From assembly GCA_035541255.1 (NCBI GenBank), contig DATKNR010000204.1, forward strand, positions 1 to 58,742: 58,742 bases of DNA. The letters run 5' to 3'. Positions 42,818 to 51,376 of this stretch are shown here, piece after piece. This DNA is from JOPF136 sp035541255. GTDB taxonomy: Bacteria; Acidobacteriota; Terriglobia; Acidiferrales; UBA7541. The notes under the pieces were generated by a model. It ran no database searches. It was not told the origin of the DNA and saw only the letters and a list, made by a program, of their open reading frames with translations. Both the position numbers and the translations under genes were made by a program. The first letter of the stretch is position 1; every line of letters starts with the position of its first letter.

Positions 42818-45313
42818 GTGGCAAGATATCGAATAGAAGTACGCCCGTTCTTGATACCGGTGATGCCCACACTTACCGAGCAACGCGAACAGATTTTCGA
42901 GTGCTTCCGCCGCTGGGGCTACCTGGAGGCGGACCTCGATCCGCTGGGCCTGCTGCGTTTGCCCGCCGTGCAGGAGCTGGAAGGGGACACGGAAGAGCAT
43001 CAGGCGGCGCGCGGTTTTTATTGCGGGACGGTTGGTGTGGAGTTTGCGCACATTCTGGACTCGAAACGCCGGCAATGGATTCAGGAGAGGATGGAATCGG
43101 CGGCGCCTGCGCCGGACCGCGCGCGGATTCTGGAGCGGCTGACTTCGGCGGAACTGTTCGAGCAGTTCATCCAGGCGCGCTATCCCGGAGCAAAGCGGTT
43201 TTCGCTCGAGGGCAGCACGGCGGTGATTCCGTTTCTGGACCAGGTGCTGGAGACTGCGGCGCGATTTGGCGGCGAGCATGCGCTGGTGGGGATGAGCCAT
43301 CGCGGGCGGCTGAACGTCATCCTGCATACGGCGGGGAGGCAGGCGGCGGAGATTTTCGCGGGGTTCGAGGACGTGGATCCGCGGAGCGTGCTGGGCGCGG
43401 GGGACGTGAAATATCACCGCGGCGCGACGGGAGAATTCCGTGCGCGGAACGGGCGCGAGCTGCGGATTCACCTGGTGTCGAATCCGAGCCATCTGGAATT
43501 TGTGGACCCGGTGGTGATGGGACGCGCGTATGCAAAGCAGGCCCGCGCGGGACGCGACGGAAAAAATAAGGTATGGCCCGTGGTGCTGCATGGCGACGGG
43601 GCGTTTTCCGGGCAGGGAGTGCTGGCGGAAACCCTGAACCTGGGCGGGCTGCGGGCGTATTCGGTCGGCGGGACGATTCATGTGATCGTGAACAACCTGA
43701 TCGCGTTCACCACGGAGCCGAAGGATTTGCAGCCGACTCCGTTCGCTTCGGACGTGGCGCGGCGCGTGCCGATACCGATTTTCCACGTGAACGGCGAGGA
43801 CGTGGACGCGGTCGTACGCGTGGCGCAGATGGCGGCGGAGTATCGCGCGGCGTTTGGGAGCGACGTGGTGGTGGACCTGGTGGGATACCGGAGGCACGGG
43901 CACAGCGAGATTGACGATCCCACGATCACGCAGCCTGTGCTGTACCGGCACATCAAAGAGCATCCACAGCTATGGAAGATCTATGCGCAGCGGGCGGGGC
44001 TGGACGCGGAGCCGGTGGCGAAACGCGTCCGCGAGTCGCTGGGCGCGGAACAGAAGGAAGCTGTGAAGTTCGCGAAAATTCCCTCGATGAGGAAGCTGCC
44101 GGGCTACTGGGCGCCGTATTTCGGCGGGCGATACAAAGCGGAGTGCGAGGTGTCCACGCCGGTCAGGGGCGAAGAGTTGCGCGCAGTGGGCGAACTGCTG
44201 ACGCGCACTCCGGCGGGCTTCCACGTGCATCCGAAAGTGAAGAAGCTGCTCGATCAGCGCCTGGAAATGTCGCGCGGCGAGCGGCCGGTGGATTACGGGA
44301 TGGCGGAAGCGATGGCGTTTGCCACGCTCTTGCGGCAGGGAATTCCTCTGCGGTTTTCGGGGCAGGATTCGCGGCGGGGCACGTTCAATCAGAGACATGC
44401 GGCGCTGGTGGATACGGAGACGGAGGAGCAGTTTGTAGCGCTGGAGCACATCGGCGAGAACGGGGCGTGGTGCGAGATACAGAATTCGCCGCTTTCCGAG
44501 GCGGCCGTGCTGGGCTTCGAGTACGGCGTCAGCCGGGATTATCCGGAGGCGCTGGTGGTGTGGGAGGCGCAGTTCGGGGATTTTGCGAACGGGGCGCAGG
44601 TGTTCATCGACCAGTTCATCGCCGCGGCGGAAGACAAGTGGGGACTGCTCTCCGGGCTAGTGATGCTGCTGCCCCACGGCTACGAGGGCCAGGGGCCGGA
44701 ACATTCCAGCGCGCGGATCGAGCGGTTTCTGCACCTGGCCGCCCGGGATAATTTCCAGATCTGCCAGCCGTCGGACGCGGCGCAGTATTTCCACCTGCTG
44801 CGGCGGCAGGCGCTGCGGAAGTGGCGGAAGCCGCTGGTGCTGTTCACGCCGAAAAGCATGCTGCGGCATCCGGACGCGTCGTCGCCGATCGAGGCGTTCA
44901 CGCGGGCGCACTTCCGTCCGGTGCTGCGCGATGCGGAAGTGAGGGACGCGAAGCGGATCCTGCTGTGCACCGGCAAGATCGGGCACGAACTGAAGGCGGA
45001 GCGCAAGCGGCGCGGCGACACGTCGACCGCGATTTTGTTTCTGGATCAGATGTATCCGTTCCCGGAGCAGGATTTGACGGACGCGCTGGCACAGCATCCT
45101 GCGGCGCATGAAGTCGTGTGGGTGCAGGAAGAGCCGGCGAACATGGGAGCGCTGTTCTTTGTGCTGCCGCGGCTGGAGCGGCTGGCCACCGGCCGGGCCG
45201 TGCGTTCGGTCAAGCGGTCGGCCAGCGCGACGCCGGCAACGGGATCGGCGAAGGCGCACGAGATGGAGCAGGAGACGCTGCTCGCGCTCGCCTTCACAAC
45301 CGGGAAACAGTGA
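42818..45313 (+). CDS. sucA: 2-oxoglutarate dehydrogenase E1 component, short form
   Basis: 831 residues from GTG 42818, or 816 from ATG 42863. The TPP-binding motif GDGAFSGQG (259-267) with VNN, the substrate-site HRGRLN and the FSGQDSRRGTFNQRHA segment are all clear. E. coli SucA has 933 residues. Here the protein begins almost at the ADLDPLG region, so the N-terminal E2-binding segment (SYIEELY-type) is missing. A stop codon in frame just upstream at 42752 shows this is not a start misplacement. No sucB or lpd gene follows. It acts with E2/E3 encoded elsewhere, or it could work as a stand-alone 2-oxoglutarate decarboxylase-type enzyme. Confidence 0.9.
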   Translation: MARYRIEVRPFLIPVMPTLTEQREQIFECFRRWGYLEADLDPLGLLRLPAVQELEGDTEEHQAARGFYCGTVGVEFAHILDSKRRQWIQERMESAAPAPDRARILERLTSAELFEQFIQARYPGAKRFSLEGSTAVIPFLDQVLETAARFGGEHALVGMSHRGRLNVILHTAGRQAAEIFAGFEDVDPRSVLGAGDVKYHRGATGEFRARNGRELRIHLVSNPSHLEFVDPVVMGRAYAKQARAGRDGKNKVWPVVLHGDGAFSGQGVLAETLNLGGLRAYSVGGTIHVIVNNLIAFTTEPKDLQPTPFASDVARRVPIPIFHVNGEDVDAVVRVAQMAAEYRAAFGSDVVVDLVGYRRHGHSEIDDPTITQPVLYRHIKEHPQLWKIYAQRAGLDAEPVAKRVRESLGAEQKEAVKFAKIPSMRKLPGYWAPYFGGRYKAECEVSTPVRGEELRAVGELLTRTPAGFHVHPKVKKLLDQRLEMSRGERPVDYGMAEAMAFATLLRQGIPLRFSGQDSRRGTFNQRHAALVDTETEEQFVALEHIGENGAWCEIQNSPLSEAAVLGFEYGVSRDYPEALVVWEAQFGDFANGAQVFIDQFIAAAEDKWGLLSGLVMLLPHGYEGQGPEHSSARIERFLHLAARDNFQICQPSDAAQYFHLLRRQALRKWRKPLVLFTPKSMLRHPDASSPIEAFTRAHFRPVLRDAEVRDAKRILLCTGKIGHELKAERKRRGDTSTAILFLDQMYPFPEQDLTDALAQHPAAHEVVWVQEEPANMGALFFVLPRLERLATGRAVRSVKRSASATPATGSAKAHEMEQETLLALAFTTGKQ

Positions 45314-45351
45314 ATTCGAGCGTCCCCTGCGGACGCCGCGGAGGCAAGTGT

Positions 45352-45600
45352 ATGGCGGAACCAACCAAAGAAGAATTGATGGCGCGGATTGCGGAGCTGG
45401 AAAAGCAGCAGGGAACGCGGAAACGCGGCAGCCTCGAATTCCGGGTCGGAGAGAAGGGCGGAGTGAGCGTGTATGGGCTGGGGCGATTTCCCGTCACACT
45501 CTATTACGAGCAGTGGGTGCGGCTGCTCGACGCGGCCGACAGCCTGCGCGAATTCCTGGAAGAAAACAAGAGCCGGCTGAAGATGAAGGACCAGAAGTAG
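45352..45600 (+). CDS. Small conserved-looking protein, function unknown
   Basis: 82 residues. The start is well supported by GGAGG 10 bases before the ATG. A short N-terminal coiled helix (KEELMARIAELEKQQG) is followed by a compact region LEFRVGEKGGVSVYGLGRFPVTLYYEQW, a Leu-rich helix (LLDAADSLREFLEENKSRL) and a basic tail. The YGLGRFPVTLY..QW segment looks like the core of a small conserved family, but I do not know a function. It sits between sucA and lexA on the same strand, 38 bases after sucA. Confidence 0.7.
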   Translation: MAEPTKEELMARIAELEKQQGTRKRGSLEFRVGEKGGVSVYGLGRFPVTLYYEQWVRLLDAADSLREFLEENKSRLKMKDQK

Positions 45601-45639
45601 GACCGCCCCCAACCGCAGCAACTGCTTGTCTTATATCGC

Positions 45640-45669
45640 TTGACTTTTCGCTCTATCTTCGCCTAAGGT
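45640..45669 (+). promoter_or_regulatory. Possible promoter of lexA
   Basis: TTGACT (45640-45645) and TAAGGT (45664-45669) are 18 bases apart. The -10 is a weak match. The start would be near 45676, about 46 bases before the lexA ATG. No palindrome shared with the recA upstream region was found. Confidence 0.4.
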
Positions 45670-45721
45670 GGAGGGCGTGAGGTCTGCGTCCCCCGGAGGA
45701 CGCCGGCCCGGGGAGCGAGCC

Positions 45722-46348
45722 ATGGCTTTGACCAAGCGGCAGAAGCAGGTGCTGGATCTGCTGGTGCATTTCCAGAACAAGAAGGGCTATGCGCCCAGCT
45801 ACGAGGAAATCGGCAAGGGGCTGGGGCTGGCTTCGCTCGCCACGGTGCATAAACACATCCTCACGCTGGAGCGAAAGGGCTTCATCCGGCGCGGATACAA
45901 TCAGAGTCGGTCCATTGAAGTGTTGCAACTGCCGCGGCCGGTGAGGGAGGAGATTATCGAGCGCGCGGCCGTGACGGAGCTGCCGCTGATGGGGAGAATT
46001 GCCGCAGGGCGCCCGCTGGAATCGGTGGAGGACCGGGAAACGATTTCGCTGTCGGACTTTACGCGGTCGAAAAACGTGTTTGTGCTGCGGGTAAAGGGCG
46101 AGTCGATGGTAGACGACCACATTCTGGACGGCGACTACGTGGTAGTGGAGCCGACGCAGGTGGCGAATAACGGGGAAATCGTGGTGGCCCTGGTGGGCGG
46201 GGACGAAGCGACGCTGAAACGGTTCTACCGCGAAGGCGCAGGCCGCGTGCGGCTCCAGCCGGCGAATGCGGAGATGCAGCCAATCCGCGTGGCGGCGAAC
46301 GACGTAAAGATTCAGGGCAGGGTCCTGGGAGTGCTTCGCAAGTACTGA
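45722..46348 (+). CDS. lexA: SOS repressor LexA
   Basis: 208 residues. The N-terminal winged helix (residues 1-65, TKRQKQVLDLLVHFQNKKGYAPSYEEI) binds DNA. The C-terminal S24-type domain contains the cleavage bond A95-G96 (GRIAAGRP), catalytic S128 (GESMVDDHI) and K166 (ATLKRFY). Start at 45722 gives the canonical N-terminus. An in-frame extension upstream is not family-like. It represses DNA-damage genes until RecA filaments stimulate self-cleavage. The operator sequence used in this organism is not evident. Confidence 0.95.
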   Translation: MALTKRQKQVLDLLVHFQNKKGYAPSYEEIGKGLGLASLATVHKHILTLERKGFIRRGYNQSRSIEVLQLPRPVREEIIERAAVTELPLMGRIAAGRPLESVEDRETISLSDFTRSKNVFVLRVKGESMVDDHILDGDYVVVEPTQVANNGEIVVALVGGDEATLKRFYREGAGRVRLQPANAEMQPIRVAANDVKIQGRVLGVLRKY

Positions 46349-46456
46349 TTTTACAGGACGGGACCGCGGGCGGCGTTTTCTACGAGGATCCTGCGCAGAC
46401 CGGCCTGCAAGGCCACTACACCCCGTATCTCCTAGTCCGCTTTCTCCACTTACTGC

Positions 46457-46485
46457 TTGCTCCGTGCCCCCGGCGGGGATAGATT
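46457..46485 (+). promoter_or_regulatory. Probable promoter of the bactofilin gene
   Basis: TTGCTC (46457-46462) and TAGATT (46480-46485) are 17 bases apart. The gene starts at 46523 behind GGTGAGGAGG. Confidence 0.5.
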
Positions 46486-46522
46486 CGCTCTTCCCGGCCG
46501 ACTCTGGTGAGGAGGCACATAG

Positions 46523-46927
46523 ATGAGCACATTCGATCCAAGCCGTTCGATTCCCGCTGCCGCAGGTGGACAAGCGCGGATAGGCCCGAGCGTGCAAGTG
46601 AAGGGTGAAATCAACGGCAGCGAAGATCTGGAAATCCACGGGAGCGTGGAGGGCACGGTGTCGCTCGATGAGCGGCGGCTGACCATTGGACCGACGGCGA
46701 AGGTAAGCGCCGATCTATCCGCGCGCGAAATTGTCATTTACGGCAGCGTGAAGGGAAATCTGAAGGCCAAGGACCGGATCGAGATTAAGAAGGATGGGTC
46801 GGTGGTCGGCGATCTCTCTACAGCACGCATCATGATTGAAGATGGTGCGTACTTCAAAGGCTCGATCGAAATTGAGAAGGGCGCCGAAGCGCAGCGGGCC
46901 AAAGCCCAGCCCGCCCACGCCGGATAG
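46523..46927 (+). CDS. Bactofilin-family polymer-forming protein
   Basis: 134 residues. The central beta-helix of about 95 residues shows regular short-turn repeats: VQVKGEINGSEDLEIHGSVEGTV, then AKVSADLSAREIVIYGSVKGNL and GSVVGDLSTARIMIEDGAYFKGSIE. A flexible N-terminus and Ala/Lys tail flank it, as in bactofilins. These self-assemble without nucleotide into membrane-associated filaments used in shape, stalk or polar organisation. It is a single-gene unit between lexA and the ribosomal protein genes. Confidence 0.9.
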   Translation: MSTFDPSRSIPAAAGGQARIGPSVQVKGEINGSEDLEIHGSVEGTVSLDERRLTIGPTAKVSADLSAREIVIYGSVKGNLKAKDRIEIKKDGSVVGDLSTARIMIEDGAYFKGSIEIEKGAEAQRAKAQPAHAG

Positions 46928-47000
46928 TCCCAACCGGGCGACACACAACTCGGAAGTTTCTTTATGCCGACGATTCTCCCGTGGGCCGCACTCCGCCGCG

Positions 47001-47029
47001 TTGACTTCACGGGGCGGTTTTAGTACTCT
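47001..47029 (+). promoter_or_regulatory. Sigma-70 type promoter of rplM-rpsI
   Basis: TTGACT (47001-47006) and TACTCT (47024-47029) are 17 bases apart, with a start near 47036, about 31 bases before the rplM ATG. Confidence 0.65.
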
Positions 47030-47066
47030 GACAAATTGTCTCTACAGGGAAAGGTGTGACTGAGCG

Positions 47067-47516
47067 ATGCGAACGTATGTTCCCTCGGGCGGACGTGCCG
47101 AGGAATTGAGCAAAGGTAACAACTGGTTCGTGGTGGACGCGGACGGCAAGGTGCTGGGCCGGCTGGCGACGCGGGTAGCCCGTGTGCTCATCGGCAAAGA
47201 CAAGCCTGAGTTCACGCCGTACCTCGATTGCGGCGACCACGTGGTGGTAATCAACGCCGCGAAGATCGTGCTGACGGGGCGAAAGATCGAACAGAAGGTC
47301 TATCACCGGCACAGCGGATACCCCGGCGGGCTAAAAGAGGAAGGCGTGAAGAAGCGCCTGGCCGAGCGGCCCGAAGAGGTGATTCGCGAAGCCATTCTGG
47401 GCATGTTGCCTAAGAACAAGCTGCGCGCGCACAGAGCGAAGAAACTTCGCATCTACGTGGATGCGAAGGGGCTGGAACGGCACGCGGCGCAGAAGCCGCA
47501 GCCGCTCGCCGTCTGA
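47067..47516 (+). CDS. rplM: 50S ribosomal protein L13
   Basis: 149 residues. Typical segments are WFVVDADGKVLGRLATRVARVL, GDHVVVINAAKIVLTGRK and VIREAILGMLPKNKLRAHRAKKLRIY. L13 is an early 23S rRNA-binding assembly protein. It is paired with rpsI downstream as in most bacteria. The N-terminus has about seven residues (MRTYVPS) before the conserved core. Confidence 0.96.
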   Translation: MRTYVPSGGRAEELSKGNNWFVVDADGKVLGRLATRVARVLIGKDKPEFTPYLDCGDHVVVINAAKIVLTGRKIEQKVYHRHSGYPGGLKEEGVKKRLAERPEEVIREAILGMLPKNKLRAHRAKKLRIYVDAKGLERHAAQKPQPLAV

Positions 47517-47648
47517 CGCCGGCCGCCGGAAGCGGCAGAGACGAGCCGGCAGAGAAATTGACCGCACGGATGAACCGCTGAAGCAGGTCCCCGCTGGGTG
47601 GGATGCTCGCCGGATCGTTCGGAACGGGAATTCATGGAGGTAGGGGAT

Positions 47649-48107
47649 TTGAGCACACAGCCACCGGTAGTGGTGCCCGCGACGCCGGCGCCGCCACAGC
47701 CATCGAAGAATGTGGGAACGAATCAGCCGGCCTATGGGACGGGCCGGAGAAAAGAAGCGATCGCGCGTGTATTCCTGCGGCCGGGGAGCGGGAAGTTCAC
47801 GGTGAACGGAAGACCGCTGGAGGACTACTTCAAGAATTCGGTGTGGCGGCTGATCGCCACGGAACCGCTGCGGTTCACCGAACTGGAAGGGAAAGTGGAC
47901 GTGGCGTGCACGTGCCGTGGCGGCGGATCGGCCGGGCAGGCAGACGCAGTGCGCATGGGACTGTCGCGCGCGATTTCGCGCCACGACACGGAGCTGCGTC
48001 CGCGGCTGCGGAAAAACGGATTCCTGACGCGCGACTCGCGCATGAAGGAGCGCAAGAAGTACGGACAGAAGGGCGCGCGGAAGCGGTTCCAGTACAGCAA
48101 GCGTTAA
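47649..48107 (+). CDS. rpsI: 30S ribosomal protein S9
   Basis: 152 residues from the TTG at 47649, preferred because GGAGG lies eight bases before it. The ATG at 47634 has only a weak site and would contain that GGAGG within its own codons. The conserved core starts at YGTGRRKEAIARVFLRPG and ends with the typical basic tail KKYGQKGARKRFQYSKR that reaches the P-site tRNA. A Pro/Val/Thr-rich N-terminal extension of about 25 residues is absent from most S9 proteins, which are about 130 residues. Confidence 0.94.
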   Translation: MSTQPPVVVPATPAPPQPSKNVGTNQPAYGTGRRKEAIARVFLRPGSGKFTVNGRPLEDYFKNSVWRLIATEPLRFTELEGKVDVACTCRGGGSAGQADAVRMGLSRAISRHDTELRPRLRKNGFLTRDSRMKERKKYGQKGARKRFQYSKR

Positions 48108-48197
48108 GGCGGTACAAATCACGGCCGGCGAGGCGCCGGCAAAAAAGGACGCTGTCCGCCATGGCGGATTCAAGTGTCCCTTTCGCAAAGGAGGAAC

Positions 48198-49094
48198 ATG
48201 GCAGTCGAAATTTCCATGAAGGAGCTGCTGGAGGCCGGAGTCCATTTCGGCCACCAGACGCGGCGCTGGAACCCGAAGATGAAGGAATATATCTTCGGGG
48301 AGCGCAATGGGATCCACATTGTGGACCTGCAAAAGACCTTGAAGATGTTCCGCGACGCGGCGCGGTACGTGAGCGAACTGGCGGCGCAGGGACGCGCGGT
48401 CCTGTTCGTCGGCACCAAGCGGCAGGCGCAGGAGGCGGTGGCGGAAGAAGCCAAGCGTTCGAACATGTTCTACGTGAACAACCGGTGGCTGGGCGGAACG
48501 CTGACGAATTTCGCCACGGTGCAAAAATCGATCAAGCGGCTGCGCGAGCTGAAGGCCATGAAAGAGGATGGCCGGATGGCCGAGCTTTCGAAAAAGGAAG
48601 CGGCACGGCTCGAGCGCGAGTTAAAGCACCTGCAGGCCAACCTGGAGGGAATCGAAGCGATGACGGCGCTTCCGGACGCGCTGTTTGTCATCGATTCGTC
48701 GAGCGAGGAGATCGCGGTGCGCGAAGCGCGGCGGATGGGGATCCCCGTGGTGGCCATCGTGGACACGAACTGCGACCCCGACCTGGTGGACGTTGTGATC
48801 CCCGGCAATGACGACGCGCTGCGCGCCATCAAACTGTTCACGTCGAAAATTGCGGACGCGGTGAAAGAGGGCCGCGAGCAGTTCGAGCGCTCGCAGCTGG
48901 AGTCGCAGAAGGCGGCGGAGCCTGTGGAAGGCGCAGTCCCGGCTGGGGCGCCGGCGGCGGAAGGCGCAGCGTTCGTGGATGCCAGCGCTTACGAGGAATA
49001 CGAGAAGCAGGAAGGCTACTTCGTAGACCGGGCATTCGAGACGCCCGCGGCAGATGAGCTGCTGGCGCAAACCGAGAAAGAAAGCCAGGAATAG
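48198..49094 (+). CDS. rpsB: 30S ribosomal protein S2
   Basis: 298 residues, starting at ATG 48198 behind AAAGGAGG. The core is canonical (MKELLEAGVHFGHQTRRWNPKM, NNRWLGGTLTNF, LPDALFVIDSSSEEIAVREARRMGIPVVAIVDTN). A C-terminal extension of about 65 residues, acidic and Ala-rich, goes beyond the E. coli length of 241. The upstream 90 bases contain a GCCGGC/GCCGGC hairpin and the palindrome TCCGCCATGGCGGA, which may serve autoregulation by S2, but this is not shown. First gene of rpsB-tsf-pyrH-frr. Confidence 0.97.
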   Translation: MAVEISMKELLEAGVHFGHQTRRWNPKMKEYIFGERNGIHIVDLQKTLKMFRDAARYVSELAAQGRAVLFVGTKRQAQEAVAEEAKRSNMFYVNNRWLGGTLTNFATVQKSIKRLRELKAMKEDGRMAELSKKEAARLERELKHLQANLEGIEAMTALPDALFVIDSSSEEIAVREARRMGIPVVAIVDTNCDPDLVDVVIPGNDDALRAIKLFTSKIADAVKEGREQFERSQLESQKAAEPVEGAVPAGAPAAEGAAFVDASAYEEYEKQEGYFVDRAFETPAADELLAQTEKESQE

Positions 49095-49201
49095 CCGCTC
49101 CGGGCCGGTGCCGCTCCGCCGGCGCGTGCGGTTCGCGCCCCGGAGCCGGCAAGTCCGCACCCGCCGCGCCGCATGACCGGCGCCAAGGACCGAATGAGAC
49201 C

Positions 49202-49882
49202 ATGAGCACCGAACCAAACAAGGACGGACAACCGCAGATTTCGGCGCAGCTCGTGAAGACGCTGCGTGAACGGACGGGTGCCGGCTTCAGCGACTGCCGC
49301 TCCGCGCTGGTCGAATCGAAAGGCGATTTGGACGGGGCTGTCGATATTCTGCGGAAGAAGGGACAGGCGGCCGCCAAGAAGAAGGCGGCGCGCGTGGCCA
49401 CGGAAGGCGCGGTTGGCACGTATCTTCACGCCGGCGGAAAAATCGCCGTGCTCGTGGAGGTGAACTGCGAAAGCGACTTCGTCGCACGCACGGACGAATT
49501 CCAGAAGCTATGCCACGACCTGGCCATGCATGTGGCCGCGCTTGACCCGCGTTACGTGAAGCGCGACGACGTGCCGGCGGAGATCGTGGAGCGCGAGCGG
49601 GCCATCTACCTCGAGCAGGCGCGCACCACCGGGAAGCCCGAGAATGTGCTGCCGCGCATCGTGGAAGGAAAGCTGGAGAAATTCTTCGCCGAGAGCTGCC
49701 TGTACGAACAGCACTTCATCAAGGATGAGCAGATCACGGTTAACGACCTGATTCAGCAAGCAGTGGCAAAAATGGGCGAGAACATCGGCGTGCGCCGCTT
49801 TGCCCGGTTCAAGGTGGGCGAGCAAGGGGCCCAGGACGCGGCCGCGGCAGGTTCGGAGGCGGCGGAGCAGATTCCCGCCTGA
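49202..49882 (+). CDS. tsf: Translation elongation factor Ts
   Basis: 226 residues. The N-terminal UBA-like part (VKTLRERTGAGFSDCRSALVESKGDLDGAVDILRKKG) and the EF-Tu contact motif with CESDFVARTDEF are present, and the protein ends after the first core subdomain and a short second one. It is shorter than E. coli EF-Ts (283), as in several other phyla. It exchanges GDP on EF-Tu, whose gene lies at the right edge of the window. Confidence 0.96.
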   Translation: MSTEPNKDGQPQISAQLVKTLRERTGAGFSDCRSALVESKGDLDGAVDILRKKGQAAAKKKAARVATEGAVGTYLHAGGKIAVLVEVNCESDFVARTDEFQKLCHDLAMHVAALDPRYVKRDDVPAEIVERERAIYLEQARTTGKPENVLPRIVEGKLEKFFAESCLYEQHFIKDEQITVNDLIQQAVAKMGENIGVRRFARFKVGEQGAQDAAAAGSEAAEQIPA

Positions 49883-49993
49883 GGGCCGCGGCAGCGTGCC
49901 GAATCGGCACGTTCCTCTGCTAGAATCGAACGGAGTCGCCCGCCGCAACGGCTGCGGGCGTCCCGCGCTGCCGGGAAGCTTGGAGCGAGCTCG

Positions 49994-50755
49994 ATGGCCG
50001 TGGCACAAGGGAGTTCCGTGGTACCCGCACCCCAGGCGAACCTGCGCTATCAACGCATCCTTCTGAAATTATCCGGAGAATCTCTCCAGGGGCCGCAAGG
50101 CTTTGGCCTCCACGGGCCAACCGTGGCGCGGCTGGCGGACGAGATCAAGGCCGTCTACGAACTGGGAGCGCAAATCGCTCTGGTGGTCGGCGGCGGAAAC
50201 ATTTTCCGCGGTGCCAGGCAGGGCGGGCTGGGAATCGAGCGGGTCACGGGCGATTACATGGGCATGCTGGCCACGGTAATCAATTCGCTGGCGCTGCAGG
50301 ACGCGCTGGAAAAGCTGGGTTGCCACACGCGGGTGATGAGCGCGATTGAAATGCACCAGGTGGCGGAACCGTTTATTCGCCGGCGCGCGACGCGTCACCT
50401 GGAAAAGGGACGCATCGTGATCCTGGCGGCGGGGACGGGGAATCCGTATTTCTCGACTGACACGGCGGCGGCGCTGCGAGCGGTGGAGATCAAGGCGGAA
50501 GCCATCTTGAAGGCCACGCGTGTGGATGGAATCTACGACGCCGACCCCGAGAAAGTGCCGAACGCCAAGCGGTTCGAGAGGATCGGTTACCTGGAAGTGA
50601 TTCAGCGCGGCCTGCAGGTGATGGACACGACGGCCATTTCCCTGTGCATGGACAATCAGCTCCCGATCGTGGTCTTCGACATGAACAAGCCGGGCAACGT
50701 GCAGCGAGTGATCCGGGGGGAAAAGGTGGGCTCAGTTGTGTGCGCGGTGAAGTAG
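49994..50755 (+). CDS. pyrH: UMP kinase
   Basis: 253 residues. The amino-acid-kinase fold shows YQRILLKLSGESLQG, VVGGGNIFRG, MGMLATVINSLALQDAL and RKATRVDGIYDADPEKVP-like (here LKATRVDGIYDADPEK). It phosphorylates UMP to UDP. About 15 residues precede the conserved core, so a slightly later start is possible. Gene order rpsB-tsf-pyrH-frr is the conserved bacterial one. Confidence 0.96.
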   Translation: MAVAQGSSVVPAPQANLRYQRILLKLSGESLQGPQGFGLHGPTVARLADEIKAVYELGAQIALVVGGGNIFRGARQGGLGIERVTGDYMGMLATVINSLALQDALEKLGCHTRVMSAIEMHQVAEPFIRRRATRHLEKGRIVILAAGTGNPYFSTDTAAALRAVEIKAEAILKATRVDGIYDADPEKVPNAKRFERIGYLEVIQRGLQVMDTTAISLCMDNQLPIVVFDMNKPGNVQRVIRGEKVGSVVCAVK

Positions 50756-50782
50756 GCCGGCACCCAGGCGGAGGTGGATCGC

Positions 50783-51358
50783 ATGACGGCGATCGCGAAC
50801 ACGAAAGACGCCATGAACCAGGCGCGGACGCGCATGGAAAAGGCCGTGGAAGATTTCCGGAAAGAGCTGGCGGGTGTGCGCACGGGACGGGCGAACGTGA
50901 CCCTGCTGGACCACATCCGGGTGGACTATCACGGGACTCCCATGCCCATCAATCAGCTGGGGACGATGACCGTGCCGGATCCGACCATGATCCTGATCTC
51001 GCCGTGGGATCCGAGCGTGGTCCCGCTGGTGGACAAGGCGATTCGAACCTCTGACCTGGGGCTGAATCCCGCGACGGACGGGAAGGTGGTGCGCGTGCCG
51101 ATTCCGCCCTTGACGGAAGAGCGGCGCAAGGAACTGGTCAAGCACCTGCATAAGACTCTGGAAAACCACCGCACGGCGATTCGCAACGTCCGCCGGGACG
51201 TGAAAGAGGCGATCGAAAAACTGGAAAAAGAGAAAAAAATCAGCGAGGACGAACGCAAGCGCACCGTGGAAGAACTTGAGAAAGTCACGCACCAGGAAAC
51301 GAAAAAGCTTGAAGACCTGTCCGCGGCCAAAGAAAAAGAAGTGATGGAAATCAAGTAG
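50783..51358 (+). CDS. frr: Ribosome recycling factor
   Basis: 191 residues from ATG 50783, with GGAGGT seven bases upstream. The upstream GTG at 50774 overlaps that site. Core motifs are LAGVRTGRANVTLLDHIRVDYHG, NQLGTMTVPDP and LTEERRKELVKHLHK, followed by the long C-terminal helix rich in Lys and Glu. With EF-G it splits post-termination ribosomes. It is convergent with the large TPR protein gene, 18 bases apart. Confidence 0.97.
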   Translation: MTAIANTKDAMNQARTRMEKAVEDFRKELAGVRTGRANVTLLDHIRVDYHGTPMPINQLGTMTVPDPTMILISPWDPSVVPLVDKAIRTSDLGLNPATDGKVVRVPIPPLTEERRKELVKHLHKTLENHRTAIRNVRRDVKEAIEKLEKEKKISEDERKRTVEELEKVTHQETKKLEDLSAAKEKEVMEIK

Positions 51359-51376
51359 ACCGGTGGCGCCCCGCCG

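Noticed and set aside
41606..43963. Minus-strand open frame of 785 codons opposite korB and sucA
   Set aside because: Antisense shadow of two well-supported genes in GC-rich DNA. The translation is rich in His, Arg and Gln and has no domains.
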